DNA of 64,000 bases from Branchiostoma floridae (GCF_000003815.2 NC_049997.1:12333106-12397105), one strand, 5' to 3'. Counted from the stretch's first letter, positions 45,885 to 57,342 are shown. Made by a program: numbers and translations. Notes: generated by a model from the letters alone, not told the origin.

Positions 45885-46844
45885 ATGACGGACACGCTCA
45901 TAGAGCAGGCCACGAAAATGGGCCTAGAAGGGCCGAGTATCCTCGAGTATGTCGAAAAACAACAGGCCATTGAGAGGGATGAGAGGGCAAGGGAAAGAGA
46001 TGCTCAGAGGAAGCATGAGTTGGAGCTAGAGGCCCTAAAGCTGAAACAAGCTGAAATTAAAGCGGTACAAAAGCAAAATGCGGAGGAGGTCAAGGCGAAG
46101 ACGCCAAGATTACCAAGCTTCACAGAAGGCGAAGGAATAGACGAGTACCTCTTGAGGTTTGAGAGATTTGCACGTGCTAACCACTGGGCGGAAAACACGT
46201 GGGCGTCCCTACTGAGCGCCCTACTCACGGGGAGGGCACTGGAAGTTTATAGCAGGCTATCGGATGATGATGCAAAAGATTACAAGAAAGTGAAGGATGC
46301 CATTCTTAAGAGATATGAACTTACGGAAGACGGGTTCAAGAAGAAGTTCAGGTCTGAAGTTCCTCAGGAGGGGGAAGGGCCGGACCAGTACATTGTACGT
46401 CTTAGGGGTTACCTGAACAGGTGGATCGAGCTGTCTGATACCCCCAAGACATATGAAGGAATTTGTGACTTGATCATCCAGGAACAATTCCTGGATCTGT
46501 GCCCTGTGGATTTGTCAGTCCACCTGCGGGAGAGGAAACCGAAGTCTCTGGAGGAGTTAGGGAAGATGAGCGGGCAGTACCTGATTGCACATGGCCGTGG
46601 TCTGTTTGAAGGGGCACGCCCGCGCAACCCACCCCGAACAGACCAGGTGTTGTCTGGTACAGCCAATGTGCGGGTTGTCACAACATCAGCAACCTCCAGG
46701 CGGCGGTGTGACAGGTGTATCCAGAATGAGGCAGAGTGGTGTGGGCACTGCTTCCGCTGCGGCGGAAGCAACCATATTGCCAGACGGTGCTGGAAACAGG
46801 GAAACGCCGCGAGGACACCCCCAAGGGACGAGGGGTCGTCCTAA
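45885..46844 (+). CDS. Gypsy gag (capsid and nucleocapsid)
   Basis: 319 residues forming the particle. The middle resembles a retrotransposon capsid domain ([27 protein letters not shown]). A single CCHC zinc knuckle near the C-terminus ([14 protein letters not shown]) would bind the RNA genome. The N-terminal third is a charged coiled coil ([20 protein letters not shown]). It overlaps pol by about 45 nt beyond a GGGAAAC slippery site. Confidence 0.92.
   Translation: MTDTLIEQATKMGLEGPSILEYVEKQQAIERDERARERDAQRKHELELEALKLKQAEIKAVQKQNAEEVKAKTPRLPSFTEGEGIDEYLLRFERFARANHWAENTWASLLSALLTGRALEVYSRLSDDDAKDYKKVKDAILKRYELTEDGFKKKFRSEVPQEGEGPDQYIVRLRGYLNRWIELSDTPKTYEGICDLIIQEQFLDLCPVDLSVHLRERKPKSLEELGKMSGQYLIAHGRGLFEGARPRNPPRTDQVLSGTANVRVVTTSATSRRRCDRCIQNEAEWCGHCFRCGGSNHIARRCWKQGNAARTPPRDEGSS
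46799..46841 (+). promoter_or_regulatory. -1 ribosomal frameshift signal (gag to pol)
   Basis: Heptamer G GGA AAC (46799-46805) in the gag frame, a 7-nt spacer, then a stem of GGAC (46813-46816) with GTCC (46838-46841) and CCCC (46818-46821) with GGGG (46832-46835). Pol is in the -1 frame relative to gag and is open through this site, matching the standard frameshift geometry. Confidence 0.75.
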
Positions 46845-49800
46845 ACAGCTCAAGACAGTCCCACAAACAACCCCGTCAACAACGAAAGGAAGAAACAACA
46901 ACCAACACCGACAGTGACAATAATCAACAGCCAACAGGAACACCAACTAGAAATAATCAGCAAGTTCACATCAACGCCATGTCGGCTTCACATCTAACTC
47001 CAACTCAACGAACGAAGATCACCAAACTGATTGGAAATAAGTGTCAAGTAGCATGCCTCATGGACAATAAACCAGTTATGGCTCTGTGGGATACGGGAGC
47101 CCAGGTAAGCATCATGTCAGACAGGTGGAGGGAGGAACACTTACCTGGAGTTGAGGTTCGACAAGTGATAGAGATCCTGGAGGACTCGACAAGTTTTAGT
47201 TTACAAGCGGCCAATGGCACTCCGATTCCCTACAGTGGCTGGGTTGAAGTGAGGTTCAGATTAAGTGAAGACCAGTCACCTGAACTGATTGTACCATTTC
47301 TGACGACGTCCGACAATAACCAAGTACAACCGATTATAGGGTACAATGTGATTGAAGAGATTCAGAAGTGCTGTAAGGATGACTGTCCAACATTGCTTAC
47401 CAAAGTGATGCCCGTCCCACCACAGAAGGCAGCTGCCCTCGTGAACATGATTGAAGATTTCAGTAACGTGACTCCAGTAAGCATACGAGTGGGTCGTAAG
47501 AGAGTGAGACTATCTCAGGGGGCTACAGTCCAGGTGAGGTGCAAAATCCCCAAGGGTTCCGTGGAAGAGAAGCAGCTGGTCCTGTTCGAACCAGACGAAG
47601 CGGGACATTGGCCCACAGGTTTAGAGGTGGGACCTGTCCTTACATCAGTCAGCCCATCTGGAATGGTCAAAGTACCGGTGACCAACACTAGCAGGTACGA
47701 CATTCACCTCCCAGCGAAAACGGTTCTGGGTCGAGTTGAGACGATTAGGTCAGCAGTTCCCATTGAGCTGCAGAGAGTGTCTGAAGATTCCGAGTCTGAA
47801 AAACCTCCGCAGTCAGAGCCAGTTCAAGTGAACACAGTGAGGAAGGCGAGTAATGAGCTGGGGGAATTGTGGGATCCACCGGTAGACCTCTCCCACTTAG
47901 AAGAGGATCAAGAAGAGATCGTTAGACAGATGCTGAGGGAAGAGTGTCAGGCCTTTTCGAGGGATGACCAGGACATTGGCAGCATGGAGGGGCTCAAGTT
48001 AAACATCAACCTGACTGATAAAGAACCAGTTCAGAAGAATTACGTGTCAATTCCCACCCCACTGTACAAGGAGGTTAAGGAATATATCGAAGATTTGATT
48101 AACCAAGAATGGATCCAGAAATCCAAATCACCATATTCATCACCAATGGTGTGCGTACGGAAGAAGGATGGAGGAATGAGACTATGTATTGATTACCGGG
48201 CACTGAACGAGAAAACAGTGCCAGATCGCCAGCCCCTCCCGAGGATTCAAGATGTGCTCAACAGGATGAAGGGAAACACATGGTTCTCTGTACTGGATCT
48301 AGGAAAGGCGTACCATCAGGGGTACATGGAGGAAGAAAGTAGGAAATACACAGCATTTGTAACGCCATACGGACTCTATGAGTGGGTTCGCGTCCCCATG
48401 GGATTAAAGAACGCGCCTCCAGCATTCCAACGGCATATGGAAGAAGTACTCGAGGGCTTGAGCCATGAAATATGCGAACCGTATATGGATGACACCATGG
48501 TCTACAGCGAAGGCTTTGAGTCACATGTCGAGCGCATCAGGAGAGTGTTGCGCAGGTTCCAGGAACATGGCTGTAAGTTGAAGCCAAAGAAATGTGTGAT
48601 GTTCCGACGACAGGTGAGGTATGTCGGGAAGCTAGTCACTGCAGATGGGTACACGATGGATCCAGAAGATACAGCAGCAGTCAAGGCAATCAGAGACAAG
48701 AAGCCCACTACTGTAGGAGATGTACGACGGGTACTGACAGAACAACTGACCAGCCCACCTGTGATGGCCTACCCTGACTTTGAGAAACCATTTATCCTGC
48801 ACACAGATGCATCAGCCACTGGTTTGGGCGCAGTATTATATCAACAGCAAGAGGGCAAGCTCCGGGTGATTGCATATGGTTCACGGACACTGTCACCGGC
48901 AGAGAAGAATTACCACATGCACTCGGGGAAGTTGGAGTTCTTGGCTCTCAAGTGGTCCATTACTGAGAAGTTCCGAGACTACCTGTACTACGCCCCATCT
49001 TTTGAAGTATATACCGACAATAATCCACTCACCTACGTTCTGAGCACGGCCAAGTTGAATGCGACAGGTCACCGATGGGTGGCAGAGTTGGTGGACTATA
49101 ACTTCAGCATCAAGTACCGACCTGGGAAAGCTAATGCAGATGCAGATGTGCTGTCAAGAGTACCAGGTCCAGGAGATGCTGAGCAGTTTATGGCTACCTG
49201 CACAGAAGAAGTGAGTGGTGATGTACTGAGTGCCACCATCCAAGCCATGCAGGCAGTGGATCAAGGAGATGCCACATGGATAAGTGCTATCACTACGAAC
49301 ATTGACAGTCTACCACCTGAAGACAAGAGTGCAAGTATAGGACCATTGAGCAAGAAGGAGATCGGTGAAGCGCAACGTCGGGACTCGGCCATTAGAAAGG
49401 TGATAGAGCTGAAAGAAGGGGGGAGGAATCCCACTACCCGAGAGAGGCAAGACAACTCAATTGGTACAAGAGAATACATGCGGGAGTGGAAAAAGCTGCA
49501 GATCGATGATGAGGGTATTCTCCGCCGGAGAGCTGGTCCAGTACTGCAAGTAGTGCTCCCGAAGGAATATAGAAACATTGTGTACCAAGAACTACATGAC
49601 AAAATGGGCCATCTGGGAGCAGACAGGGTTGTCAGCCTGGCAAGACAACGGTTCTACTGGCCAAAGATGCAGAGAGACATAATTGAATACTGTACCTCCA
49701 AGTGTCAGTGCATTAAGCGCCGGAAGCCAAACATTCCAGACAAAGCCCCACTTACTAACATCATCACCACTGAGCCGCTACAACTGGTGTCCATTGACTA

Positions 49801-50869
49801 TGTCCACCTTGAAAGGAGCAAAGGTGGCTACGAGTACATTTTGGTGGTTGTGGACCATTTCACACGGTTCGCTCAAGCATATGCAACCAGGAACAAGTCA
49901 GGGAGAACAGCGGCAGAGAAGCTCTTTAATGACTTCATTCCTAGATTTGGGTACCCTCTCAAGATTCACCATGACCAGGGAGCAGAGTTTGAAAATAGGT
50001 TGTTTCAACGCCTACATCAGCTGAGTGGAGTGTCGCCCTCGAGAACAACCCCGTATCACCCCCAGGGAAATGGTCAGGTGGAGAGGTTTAATCGGACTTT
50101 GCTAGCGATGTTACGTGCTCTCCCAGAATCCCAGAAAACAGATTGGAAGGCGTCTCTTAACAAAGTGGTTCATGCGTACAACTGCACCCGACATGAGAGC
50201 ACTGGGTATTCGCCTCACTTTCTGTTGTATGGACATCACCCCCGCCTGCCAGTGGACCTTATGTTCGGGATTGAAGACAAGGAGAATGAGGTTCAATCAT
50301 ATCCTGAGTATGCCAAGAAATGGAAACGTGGCATGCAGGAGGCCTACAGGATTGCGAGTCAGCATGCCAGGAAAACAGGTGCAAAAGGGAAGAAGCAGTA
50401 CGACAGAAAGGTGCACGGTCTCAGTTTGTCCAGTGGTGACCGGGTCCTTGTTCGAAATATGACGGACAGAGGAGGACCGGGCAAGTTGCGTTCCCACTGG
50501 GAGGACAAAGTCCACATCATTGTGAAGCAGAAGGGGAAAGATATTCCAGTGTATGAGGTACGCCCAGAATGCAGAGAAGGAAGGTCAAGAGTGTTGCATA
50601 GAAATATGCTATTACCGTGTGACGGACTGCCTCTAGAGGTTCCAGTGGACAACCGGAGCAAAGGGAAACACCTCAAAGAGAGGACAAGAGGAGTGATAAT
50701 GAGGAAGAAGAACTTGCAGACAACAGAGTCGAAATTGGAGCTGAACAAGAAGACCAGAGAGGAAGTACAGGTAGTGAAAGGGATGAAGAAACTGACGGTG
50801 AAGTTGAGTCTGAGGACCAGCCCTGTGTGTCTCAGGGTGCTGAGGAGGTTCCAGAACCAGCAGAAGTAG
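46799..50869 (+). CDS. Gypsy pol: protease, reverse transcriptase, RNase H, integrase
   Basis: Made as a gag-pol fusion by -1 frameshifting; the frame also stays open upstream to 46736. Domains in order: aspartic protease ([11 protein letters not shown]); RT ([41 protein letters not shown], catalytic YMDD); RNase H ([20 protein letters not shown]); integrase zinc-binding HHCC (LHDKMGHLG to YCTSKCQC), D-D-E core ([21 protein letters not shown]) and a C-terminal GPY/F-like module. After TVGDVRRVL the protein jumps to [15 protein letters not shown], missing the roughly 70 residues of thumb/connection (YYRRFI region) normal in this family. The last 60 or so codons look out of frame. Confidence 0.93.
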   Translation, partial: GKRREDTPKGRGVVLNSSRQSHKQPRQQRKEETTTNTDSDNNQQPTGTPTRNNQQVHINAMSASHLTPTQRTKITKLIGNKCQVACLMDNKPVMALWDTGAQVSIMSDRWREEHLPGVEVRQVIEILEDSTSFSLQAANGTPIPYSGWVEVRFRLSEDQSPELIVPFLTTSDNNQVQPIIGYNVIEEIQKCCKDDCPTLLTKVMPVPPQKAAALVNMIEDFSNVTPVSIRVGRKRVRLSQGATVQVRCKIPKGSVEEKQLVLFEPDEAGHWPTGLEVGPVLTSVSPSGMVKVPVTNTSRYDIHLPAKTVLGRVETIRSAVPIELQRVSEDSESEKPPQSEPVQVNTVRKASNELGELWDPPVDLSHLEEDQEEIVRQMLREECQAFSRDDQDIGSMEGLKLNINLTDKEPVQKNYVSIPTPLYKEVKEYIEDLINQEWIQKSKSPYSSPMVCVRKKDGGMRLCIDYRALNEKTVPDRQPLPRIQDVLNRMKGNTWFSVLDLGKAYHQGYMEEESRKYTAFVTPYGLYEWVRVPMGLKNAPPAFQRHMEEVLEGLSHEICEPYMDDTMVYSEGFESHVERIRRVLRRFQEHGCKLKPKKCVMFRRQVRYVGKLVTADGYTMDPEDTAAVKAIRDKKPTTVGDVRRVLTEQLTSPPVMAYPDFEKPFILHTDASATGLGAVLYQQQEGKLRVIAYGSRTLSPAEKNYHMHSGKLEFLALKWSITEKFRDYLYYAPSFEVYTDNNPLTYVLSTAKLNATGHRWVAELVDYNFSIKYRPGKANADADVLSRVPGPGDAEQFMATCTEEVSGDVLSATIQAMQAVDQGDATWISAITTNIDSLPPEDKSASIGPLSKKEIGEAQRRDSAIRKVIELKEGGRNPTTRERQDNSIGTREYMREWKKLQIDDEGILRRRAGPVLQVVLPKEYRNIVYQELHDKMGHLGADRVVSLARQRFYWPKMQRDIIEYCTSKCQCIKRRKPNIPDKAPLTNIITTEPLQLVSIDYVHLERSKGGYEYILVVVDHFTRFAQAYATRNKSGRTAAEKLFNDFIPRFGYPLKIHHDQGAEFENRLFQRLHQLSGVSPSRTTPYHPQGNGQVERFNRTLLAMLRALPESQKTDWKASLNKVVHAYNCTRHESTGYSPHFLLYGHHPRLPVDLMFGIEDKENEVQSYPEYAKKWKRGMQEAYRIASQHARKTGAKGKKQYDRKVHGLSLSSGDRVLVRNMTDRGGPGKLRSHWEDKVHIIVKQKGKDIPVYEVRPECREGRSRVLHRNMLLPCDGLPLEVPVDNRSKGKHLKERTRGVIMRKKNLQTTESKLELNKKTREEVQVVKGMKKLTVKLSLRTSPVCLRVLRRFQNQQK

Positions 50870-51111
50870 AAGAGAACAGACCAAGACGAAATAGGAGACC
50901 ACCACGGACTCTCACATATGATGTGGGTGGCCAACCAGGCTACTTGAGAGTACCAACGGTGAACACAGTAAATGCAGCAGAGTGGAATGTGGGGACACCA
51001 TGGCCACTGAACATGTGGAACGCGGGAGCAGGGTATCCTGGGCAATTATATCAGTCGTGCCTTCACTGTGGACAGTTAATACCGATAATTCGCATGTACG
51101 CGCCCAGCTAA
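50690..51111 (+). pseudogene. Displaced C-terminal tail of pol
   Basis: In the frame one base away from pol, an acidic stretch ([12 protein letters not shown]) leads to RPRRNRRPPRTLTYD and ends at 51111. This resembles the acidic-then-RRPPxxLTY tails of Gypsy pol proteins, while the pol frame itself turns into low-complexity basic sequence and stops at 50869. An indel near 50640-50690 is the likely cause. Confidence 0.5.
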
Positions 51112-51507
51112 GGGGATGGAGTACCTGTTATTCGTGTAGACTGTGAACTGCAGTGGATTACTATTCTTGTGGATTACCTGCTGTTATTGTGGATATTACT
51201 ATTCCTGTGGATTACCCGCTGCACCAGTGCCGCTGTGCCTGTGGATTACCCGCTGAATGAGAAGAGTCTCATGGGACAATTATATTGTGGACAGTAAATG
51301 CAAGGTTATTGTGGAAAATCATTCCATATTTGAGAGACATGTATGTTGGTTATTGATGGATAACAAAGAGACTGATGGATTCCAGTTGTGTGGACTCTGC
51401 AGGACTTCCAGCTCAGAATTTAGACCAGGCCTAATGTTGTGTTAACTGTTCTAAAACAGTCAGTACGTTGGAGCTTCTGTTAGTAGCAGTGAAGCCAGTT
51501 TATTGAA

Positions 51508-51579
51508 GATGCTATCTGTGCCAAAGTTAAAGATGTTATCAGTGCCAAGGTTAAAGATGTTATCGGTGCCAAAGCTAAA
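51508..51579 (+). repeat. 24-bp tandem repeat, 3 copies, in Gypsy 3' untranslated region
   Basis: Units of GATGYTATCxGTGCCAARGY at 51508, 51532 and 51556. A looser GTGGATTAC repeat lies at 51150-51260. Confidence 0.85.
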
Positions 51580-51706
51580 GAAAAAAAAAAGAGGCTAACG
51601 CAAAGGAGAATAGAATAGAATATATCCTTTATTTTTCATAGTACTAAACAACCATATATATGTGTTCATTAATAGTTTCTTATTGTTATTGTTCCGAGAT
51701 GACTTT

Positions 51707-51720
51707 AAAAGAGGGGAGAG
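51707..51720 (+). promoter_or_regulatory. Polypurine tract
   Basis: AAAAGAGGGGAGAG immediately before the 3' LTR; primes plus-strand DNA synthesis in this element class. Confidence 0.85.
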
Positions 51721-51910
51721 TGTTGCCATGTAGAAATAACCCCCTTTATGGATAATGGGATAGTCCGAGCCGACACGCATGCGTCGGGGAGTAGCCGGGG
51801 AAAAGAAATAAAGATCAGTTCACGTCGTCTCAACTCCAGTCTCCTAGTCGCTCTTGTGTCACCTCTGGGCTCCCTAAACATCATCTAAAGTGGACAGAAC
51901 GAGGGTAACA
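51721..51910 (+). repeat. 3' LTR
   Basis: 190 bp, TGTTGCC...GTAACA, reading identical to the 5' LTR. Confidence 0.95.
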
Positions 51911-51917
51911 TTGGCAG

Positions 51918-53723
51918 CAGGCGCGGATTTAGGGGGGGGCGCACCCGGCGCGCGCCCCCCCTTTGGCTGGACCCCCAAAAAAATTCGGCTGGACCACAAA
52001 AAAAAAAAGGAATTCCACAAAGAAATACAGAAAATCAGCGAAAGTTTCAGCGAAGCGGCGACAATACAAAGCCGCTAACCAACAATGCCAAGGCGCACTC
52101 CTCCCGCTTTTACTTCCTCATTGCGTAGGACTTTGCAGGCATTGCCAGAATGTTCTGTAACCAGGAAGTTGGCAATACTCCCGACCTCTTTTGGAACTCG
52201 CTTATGTTCCATCTGACTCTAATATTGTTATTANNNNNNNNNNNNNNNNNNNNNNNNNNNNNNNNNNNNNNNNNNNNNNNNNNNNNNNNNNNNNNNNNNN
52301 NNNNNNNNNNNNNNNNNNNNNNNNNNNNNNNNNNNNNNNNNNNNNNNNNNNNNNNNNNNNNNNNNNNNNNNNNNNNNNNNNNNNNNNNNNNNNNNNNNNN
52401 CTGATGCAAAATGGGTCAGGTAAAAAAAAACGGCGATCTTTTCCACTACACATGTACGATATTTACACAAAAGAAACTAAATTAATGTTCTACTTGGAAG
52501 AGACTTGGGTACATTTTAGCGATATCGTGACGAAAACCGCTTCAATACTGCTGTAATCATTCCAAAACGGGAGTTATTTCGGCCAACCAACAAACTTGCC
52601 GAAAAATTTTCGCGCCATCATATGCATGATTATGTCATATGCACGCAGCAGAGAGCCCGCTGTCACGAAAGTAAACATCGTAACGTTTTATCCCGTTGCC
52701 GTCCGTGAACCATTCCGTTTCCAAAGAACCGGTGCACACATGATTGATATTGATACCAATTTTAGTTTCTATAGTCTTCGTAAACTTCGTGCGAACATGG
52801 AATTACACGACAGAGGCGGCTGCAGCAAATTTCTTATGGGGAGGGCGAACAATATTGACGTAATCCTAGGCGGTTCGGGGCATGCTCTCCCGGGAAAATT
52901 TTGAAATCTTGACTATCTGAAACGATCTTTCCTAACTTTTGATGGACAGATTTGCTGGCAGACTAAGCTAAGTTTAATAGCCTTTCTGGTAGCTATAGGG
53001 TTTTTAGCTTATGTTATTGAGGGCGACGACCCCCCAACGTATTTTCACAACTTCGAGCGCACGAGTCGTCGCAAGGTAGGTCTGGAGAAAAATGTTGAAA
53101 TTTGGACCCTCTGAAACAAGATTTTCTGCACTTTGAGGGATAAACTTTGCTGGTAGACAATGCTAAATGTAATGACATTTCTGTCAGGGGAAAAGATTTT
53201 TGATGGCGACGAGCACCGGAGCGTCGTGGGCGCCGGAGGCGCAAGCCGTCGTCAGGGACGTCCAGAGAAAAATTGAAATCTTGACCACCTGAAACTTCAT
53301 TTCCTGCATTTCAGGGGCACATTTTGCTTGTATTTTTAAGGCCCCTTTTTCGATGGCCCTCCCCCCGGCTCAAGACATGTTTCGATGGCCGTTTTCCCAG
53401 GCCAAAAATATGATTGTTGAATGTGAGATTGCTAACTATAAAAAACAGTGTTCGTTCGTTTATTATATTTGTTCAGCCCTAAAAGTCAGTGTTGATTCGT
53501 TGGTTATTTTTGCACAAAAATGGCTCTAAAATGCACCAGAGAGCCTCTTTATTTTAAAAAGTTCTCGGGGGAGGCCCCCCAAACCCCCCCAACGAGAGGG
53601 GGGAACCCCCCCTCTCGTGCTCTCCCCCCGCGCAGCTACGCTGCGCATTCGTGGCCTTCGGCCACGACTTGAGGTGCAACAGCATATGCGCCCCCCCTTT
53701 GCAAAATCCTGGGTCCGCCCCTG
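51918..53723. mobile_element. hAT-like DNA element (1.8 kb, non-coding)
   Basis: The left end is CAGGCGCGGATTTAGG and the right end, reverse-complemented, CAGGGGCGGACCCAGG. It is flanked by GGCAG on both sides (51913-51917 and 53724-53728). Inside are GC-rich subterminal arms, a gap (52234-52400) and about 2.5 degenerate repeats of 175-190 bp (starts near 52900, 53092, 53267, each with TTGAAATYTTGACC-like sequence). No transposase seen. Confidence 0.6.
52234..52400. other. Assembly gap (167 N)
   Basis: Gap of estimated size inside the hAT-like element. Confidence 1.
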
Positions 53724-53918
53724 GGCAGCATGTTCCTTTCAATAACAATACCGAAGAAAAAAAGCTGTGAGTCTGAGCATTATCATGGTACAACGGACAA
53801 CACATAAAGTCACAAATTTTGAGGGTTTTGCAGCAGATGGCCAGAAAGGATCACATTTTCACCCGAATTCACCCTCAAACCAGTCATCACATCAAGCTGT
53901 CCTAGAGTCTGTATGTAC

Positions 53919-53961
53919 CTAAAAGATCCTCAAGTCGTCTCTTTCTTCGTTTTGTCGGCAT
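53919..53961 (-). CDS. Possible first coding exon of an unknown divergent gene
   Basis: ATG then PTKRRKRRLEDLL and a GTACAT donor on the minus strand. It is head-to-head with NDUFB9 exon 1, 369 bp apart, with the TCTCGCGAGA palindrome between. Only 14 codons, so weak; no further exon was found. Confidence 0.25.
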
Positions 53962-54083
53962 CTCCGTCTCTGTAGACCGCTTCATATTCGAGAATCACAG
54001 CACAGATGATGATGTCCTTTCAACTTTGCCGCGAAAACCAGCTGGGAACTTTCACCTTTCTTTTTTTTCTCGCCACGCCAAAC

Positions 54084-54093
54084 TCTCGCGAGA
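54084..54093. promoter_or_regulatory. TCTCGCGAGA palindromic promoter motif
   Basis: Exact 10-bp palindrome known from CpG-rich, often bidirectional, animal housekeeping promoters (the sequence bound by BANP). It sits 237 bp before the NDUFB9 start codon. Confidence 0.6.
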
Positions 54094-54329
54094 GCTAATA
54101 GACTATTTTATTTTGTCTAAAGGGGAGTTCGTACTAAGTTTAGTTTTTCTAAAACACTGTCTTTTCTGACAAATTTTATGTACTTCTTACGTATAAGCAA
54201 AAATTTTTCTTTATTTAGGGTATCTTATAAACTTTTGAGGGCTCAATTTTGTGTATATAAACAAAATACTTAACCCATTTCATACATTGGAATGCTCCAT
54301 TTTCTGACCTTCACAGGGAAGGGACGAAA

Positions 54330-54427
54330 ATGGCGACCAACCCGATCCCGTATCTGTCTCATGCACAACGGGTTTGTCGCCTGTACAAGCGCGCCTCCAG
54401 ACATTTAGAGTCATGGTGTGTAATGAG
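54330..54427 (+). CDS. NDUFB9: NDUFB9, exon 1 only (complex I LYR-motif subunit)
   Basis: Encodes [20 protein letters not shown] then [13 protein letters not shown] before a GTGAGT donor (phase 2). This closely matches the start of NDUFB9 (LYRM3), whose N-terminus has the pattern LTHQQKVxRLYKRAxRHLESW. NDUFB9 is an accessory subunit in the membrane arm of mitochondrial NADH:ubiquinone oxidoreductase, and its LYR-type motif (LYK here) binds the acyl carrier protein. No downstream exon is visible before the 547-N gap and histone cluster 2, so the gene is incomplete here: its later exons fall in the gap, or the join is wrong. Confidence 0.85.
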
Positions 54428-54878
54428 GTGAGTCATTGGACTAGTCTAGTAGTAGAATTACAACATTTCATGTCACTGTATACCAGAACGAGAAGCCTTT
54501 TTGATGTGCAAATTTTGTTGGATCTCAGTCTTGGTCTGTCTGACCAAACTTTGTTCTTTTACTGGCCAAAATTTTCACCAAAAGACACTGTCCACTATCC
54601 AGTTTCATATACTTAGAAGTCAAAAGTTTTCTTCAGTTTAATCCAAGGAAATTATTATTTACTGTTTCCTTTAATGTTATAAAATATAGTGGAGTCTAAG
54701 TTCAGGATTACATGTTGCATGTTCATTGCTACTGTAAATTCTTCTATTTTTGCAAGACTTCATTTCATCATAAGAGTATAGAGGTTTACGCAGTGTCTTT
54801 ATGGTTGAAACAATAGGCTATTAGGCATGTTTACCATTCTGAGTACGCATTTCAGCGACAGGAAAATTTGTGGGCAAC
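54428..54878. other. Presumed NDUFB9 intron 1, cut by a gap
   Basis: AT-rich sequence with no exon or repeat recognised. Confidence 0.5.
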
Positions 54879-55425
54879 NNNNNNNNNNNNNNNNNNNNNN
54901 NNNNNNNNNNNNNNNNNNNNNNNNNNNNNNNNNNNNNNNNNNNNNNNNNNNNNNNNNNNNNNNNNNNNNNNNNNNNNNNNNNNNNNNNNNNNNNNNNNNN
55001 NNNNNNNNNNNNNNNNNNNNNNNNNNNNNNNNNNNNNNNNNNNNNNNNNNNNNNNNNNNNNNNNNNNNNNNNNNNNNNNNNNNNNNNNNNNNNNNNNNNN
55101 NNNNNNNNNNNNNNNNNNNNNNNNNNNNNNNNNNNNNNNNNNNNNNNNNNNNNNNNNNNNNNNNNNNNNNNNNNNNNNNNNNNNNNNNNNNNNNNNNNNN
55201 NNNNNNNNNNNNNNNNNNNNNNNNNNNNNNNNNNNNNNNNNNNNNNNNNNNNNNNNNNNNNNNNNNNNNNNNNNNNNNNNNNNNNNNNNNNNNNNNNNNN
55301 NNNNNNNNNNNNNNNNNNNNNNNNNNNNNNNNNNNNNNNNNNNNNNNNNNNNNNNNNNNNNNNNNNNNNNNNNNNNNNNNNNNNNNNNNNNNNNNNNNNN
55401 NNNNNNNNNNNNNNNNNNNNNNNNN
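54879..55425. other. Assembly gap (547 N)
   Basis: Separates NDUFB9 exon 1 from histone cluster 2. Confidence 1.
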
Positions 55426-55442
55426 CGAGAAAGCGTCAGATA

Positions 55443-55564
55443 CAAGAAGACTCCGGCAAAGAAACCTGCTGCCAAGAAAGCTGCCACCAAAAAGACCCCG
55501 GGTAAAGAAGGCCGCCAAGAAGACGGCGCCCGCCAAGAAGGCGACCAAGCCCAAGAAGAAGTAG
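55443..55564 (+). pseudogene. Histone H1 3' fragment at gap edge
   Basis: Last 40 or so codons of H1 ([15 protein letters not shown] to the stop). The first 17 bases after the gap (55426-55442) do not match H1. An extra G in the run at 55500-55502 breaks the frame. Both faults sit at a contig end and may be sequence errors. Confidence 0.85.
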
Positions 55565-55595
55565 AGACCTGACCGTCACATTTTCTGCAAACCCC

Positions 55596-55611
55596 GGCCC
55601 TTTTCAGGGCC
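55596..55611 (+). terminator. Histone 3' stem-loop (H1 fragment)
   Basis: GGCCCTTTTCAGGGCC plus ACCCA. Confidence 0.95.
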
Positions 55612-56121
55612 ACCCACATCCTCTCAAAAGAACTATGTCAATCACGTCTCAAAGTTATACTTTTTCCACACGAATACACGCTATCCCGCCAAATAATTGA
55701 TAATGAACGAAATATAAGATACAATGTAAGATCCTCCCTCCCACACACATACACACATACACGGACGATGGTGAGGGAAGACCTTTATTGTAGATACATA
55801 CAACAACCAGACGACAAATGACACATTAGATACGTGAAATGTATTGAATATCTACCAAAAACTAACGAATGAATGAACACACGCGCACACGCTATCAGAA
55901 TATTGTTACAGAAGACGTCGCCGATATTGACGATATTCATTTATCAACCCAAAACTTGACTGTGCAGAAATGTGTCTCGTTTAAACTGCTATCACTTGTA
56001 ATCTCCCATTGTAGCCAATAGCCATTCTTTAGTGTTCAAGTTCCTTGCCACATTCTTCGGCAGGAGCCCAAACCGTGCCGAGCTTGCTGCAAAAAACGGA
56101 TCCTAGAGTCAAGAAAACTGA

Positions 56122-56217
56122 CCAATGGCAAGGTCTGATTTGGGCAAGAGAACCAATCAGACGTCAGAGTGGCGTCCAATTGAAATCTGCGGACATCTAA
56201 TTAGCGGGTCTTATAAA
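56122..56217 (+). promoter_or_regulatory. H3 promoter (unit D)
   Basis: Three CCAAT boxes and TATAAA (56212-56217), as in the other units. Confidence 0.8.
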
Positions 56218-56269
56218 TTCACACTCCGCCGTGCGCCGACTACTTTCATTGTCTTGCACTTGAGCGTAG

Positions 56270-56692
<423 letters not shown>

Positions 56693-56720
56693 GGAGGATC
56701 AGAACAAGATCGACAACCCC

Positions 56721-56736
56721 GGCCCTTTTCAGGGCC
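56721..56736 (+). terminator. Histone 3' stem-loop (H3, unit D)
   Basis: GGCCCTTTTCAGGGCC plus ACCTA. Confidence 0.95.
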
Positions 56737-57326
56737 ACCTACATATCCCAGAAAGATTTATATCGTTCGCGTTTCTTGCAACATTTGAATCAGAATCCCT
56801 GTTACACAAAGTTTACACGTTTGCCCCCCTTCCCCCTCATACTTGCACACACAAACCAATCAGCCGACAGGGGATTAAATCAGTACTTGTGAAATAATAA
56901 GACTCCCAGCCCCAAACAACCTAGAAATCAAATAAAACAAAAAAGAAACTTGTTTTCCACGTTTTAACCATGCGTTTCTGACCGCGAAAATACAACGCAC
57001 GCTCTCCACGTGTTTTATCTATCGTTTTCTCTGACCACGCGTACATATAATGTAGAGGTATGTCAGCTAGCAGGAAGCGACACACTTGTAAGGAAGACTA
57101 TACTGCGGTCATTTCTGACGCGATACGGCAACCATTCTTGCTCACAAATGTCATGCTCAAGGTTGTCTGTCAGGAATATAGAAAAGATACAGATTTGTCT
57201 AGGCAGATGTGCGTGTTTTTTGTTTTGGTGTGTGCATTTATTTTCTGTATTAGTTTTCTTATAGAATAGCTGTATGTAAAGCTTAGTTAAGTGATCATGA
57301 TACAGTTCTTTCGAGAGGATGTGGGT

Positions 57327-57342
57327 GGCCCTGAAAAGGGCC
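57327..57342 (-). terminator. Histone 3' stem-loop (H2A, unit D)
   Basis: Minus-strand GGCCCTTTTCAGGGCC, then ACCCA and CGAAAGAACT. Confidence 0.95.

Larger units (their letters stand above)
45398..51910 (+). mobile_element. Ty3/Gypsy LTR retrotransposon, 6.5 kb
   Basis: Two 190-bp LTRs flank a primer-binding site, gag, pol (protease, RT, RNase H, integrase in that order) and a polypurine tract. Integrase downstream of RNase H places it in Ty3/Gypsy. The LTRs read as identical, so insertion is recent. No flanking 4-6 bp target duplication is visible (GTTTG on the left, TTGGC on the right). No envelope gene. RT carries an internal deletion, so it is probably not autonomous. Confidence 0.95.
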
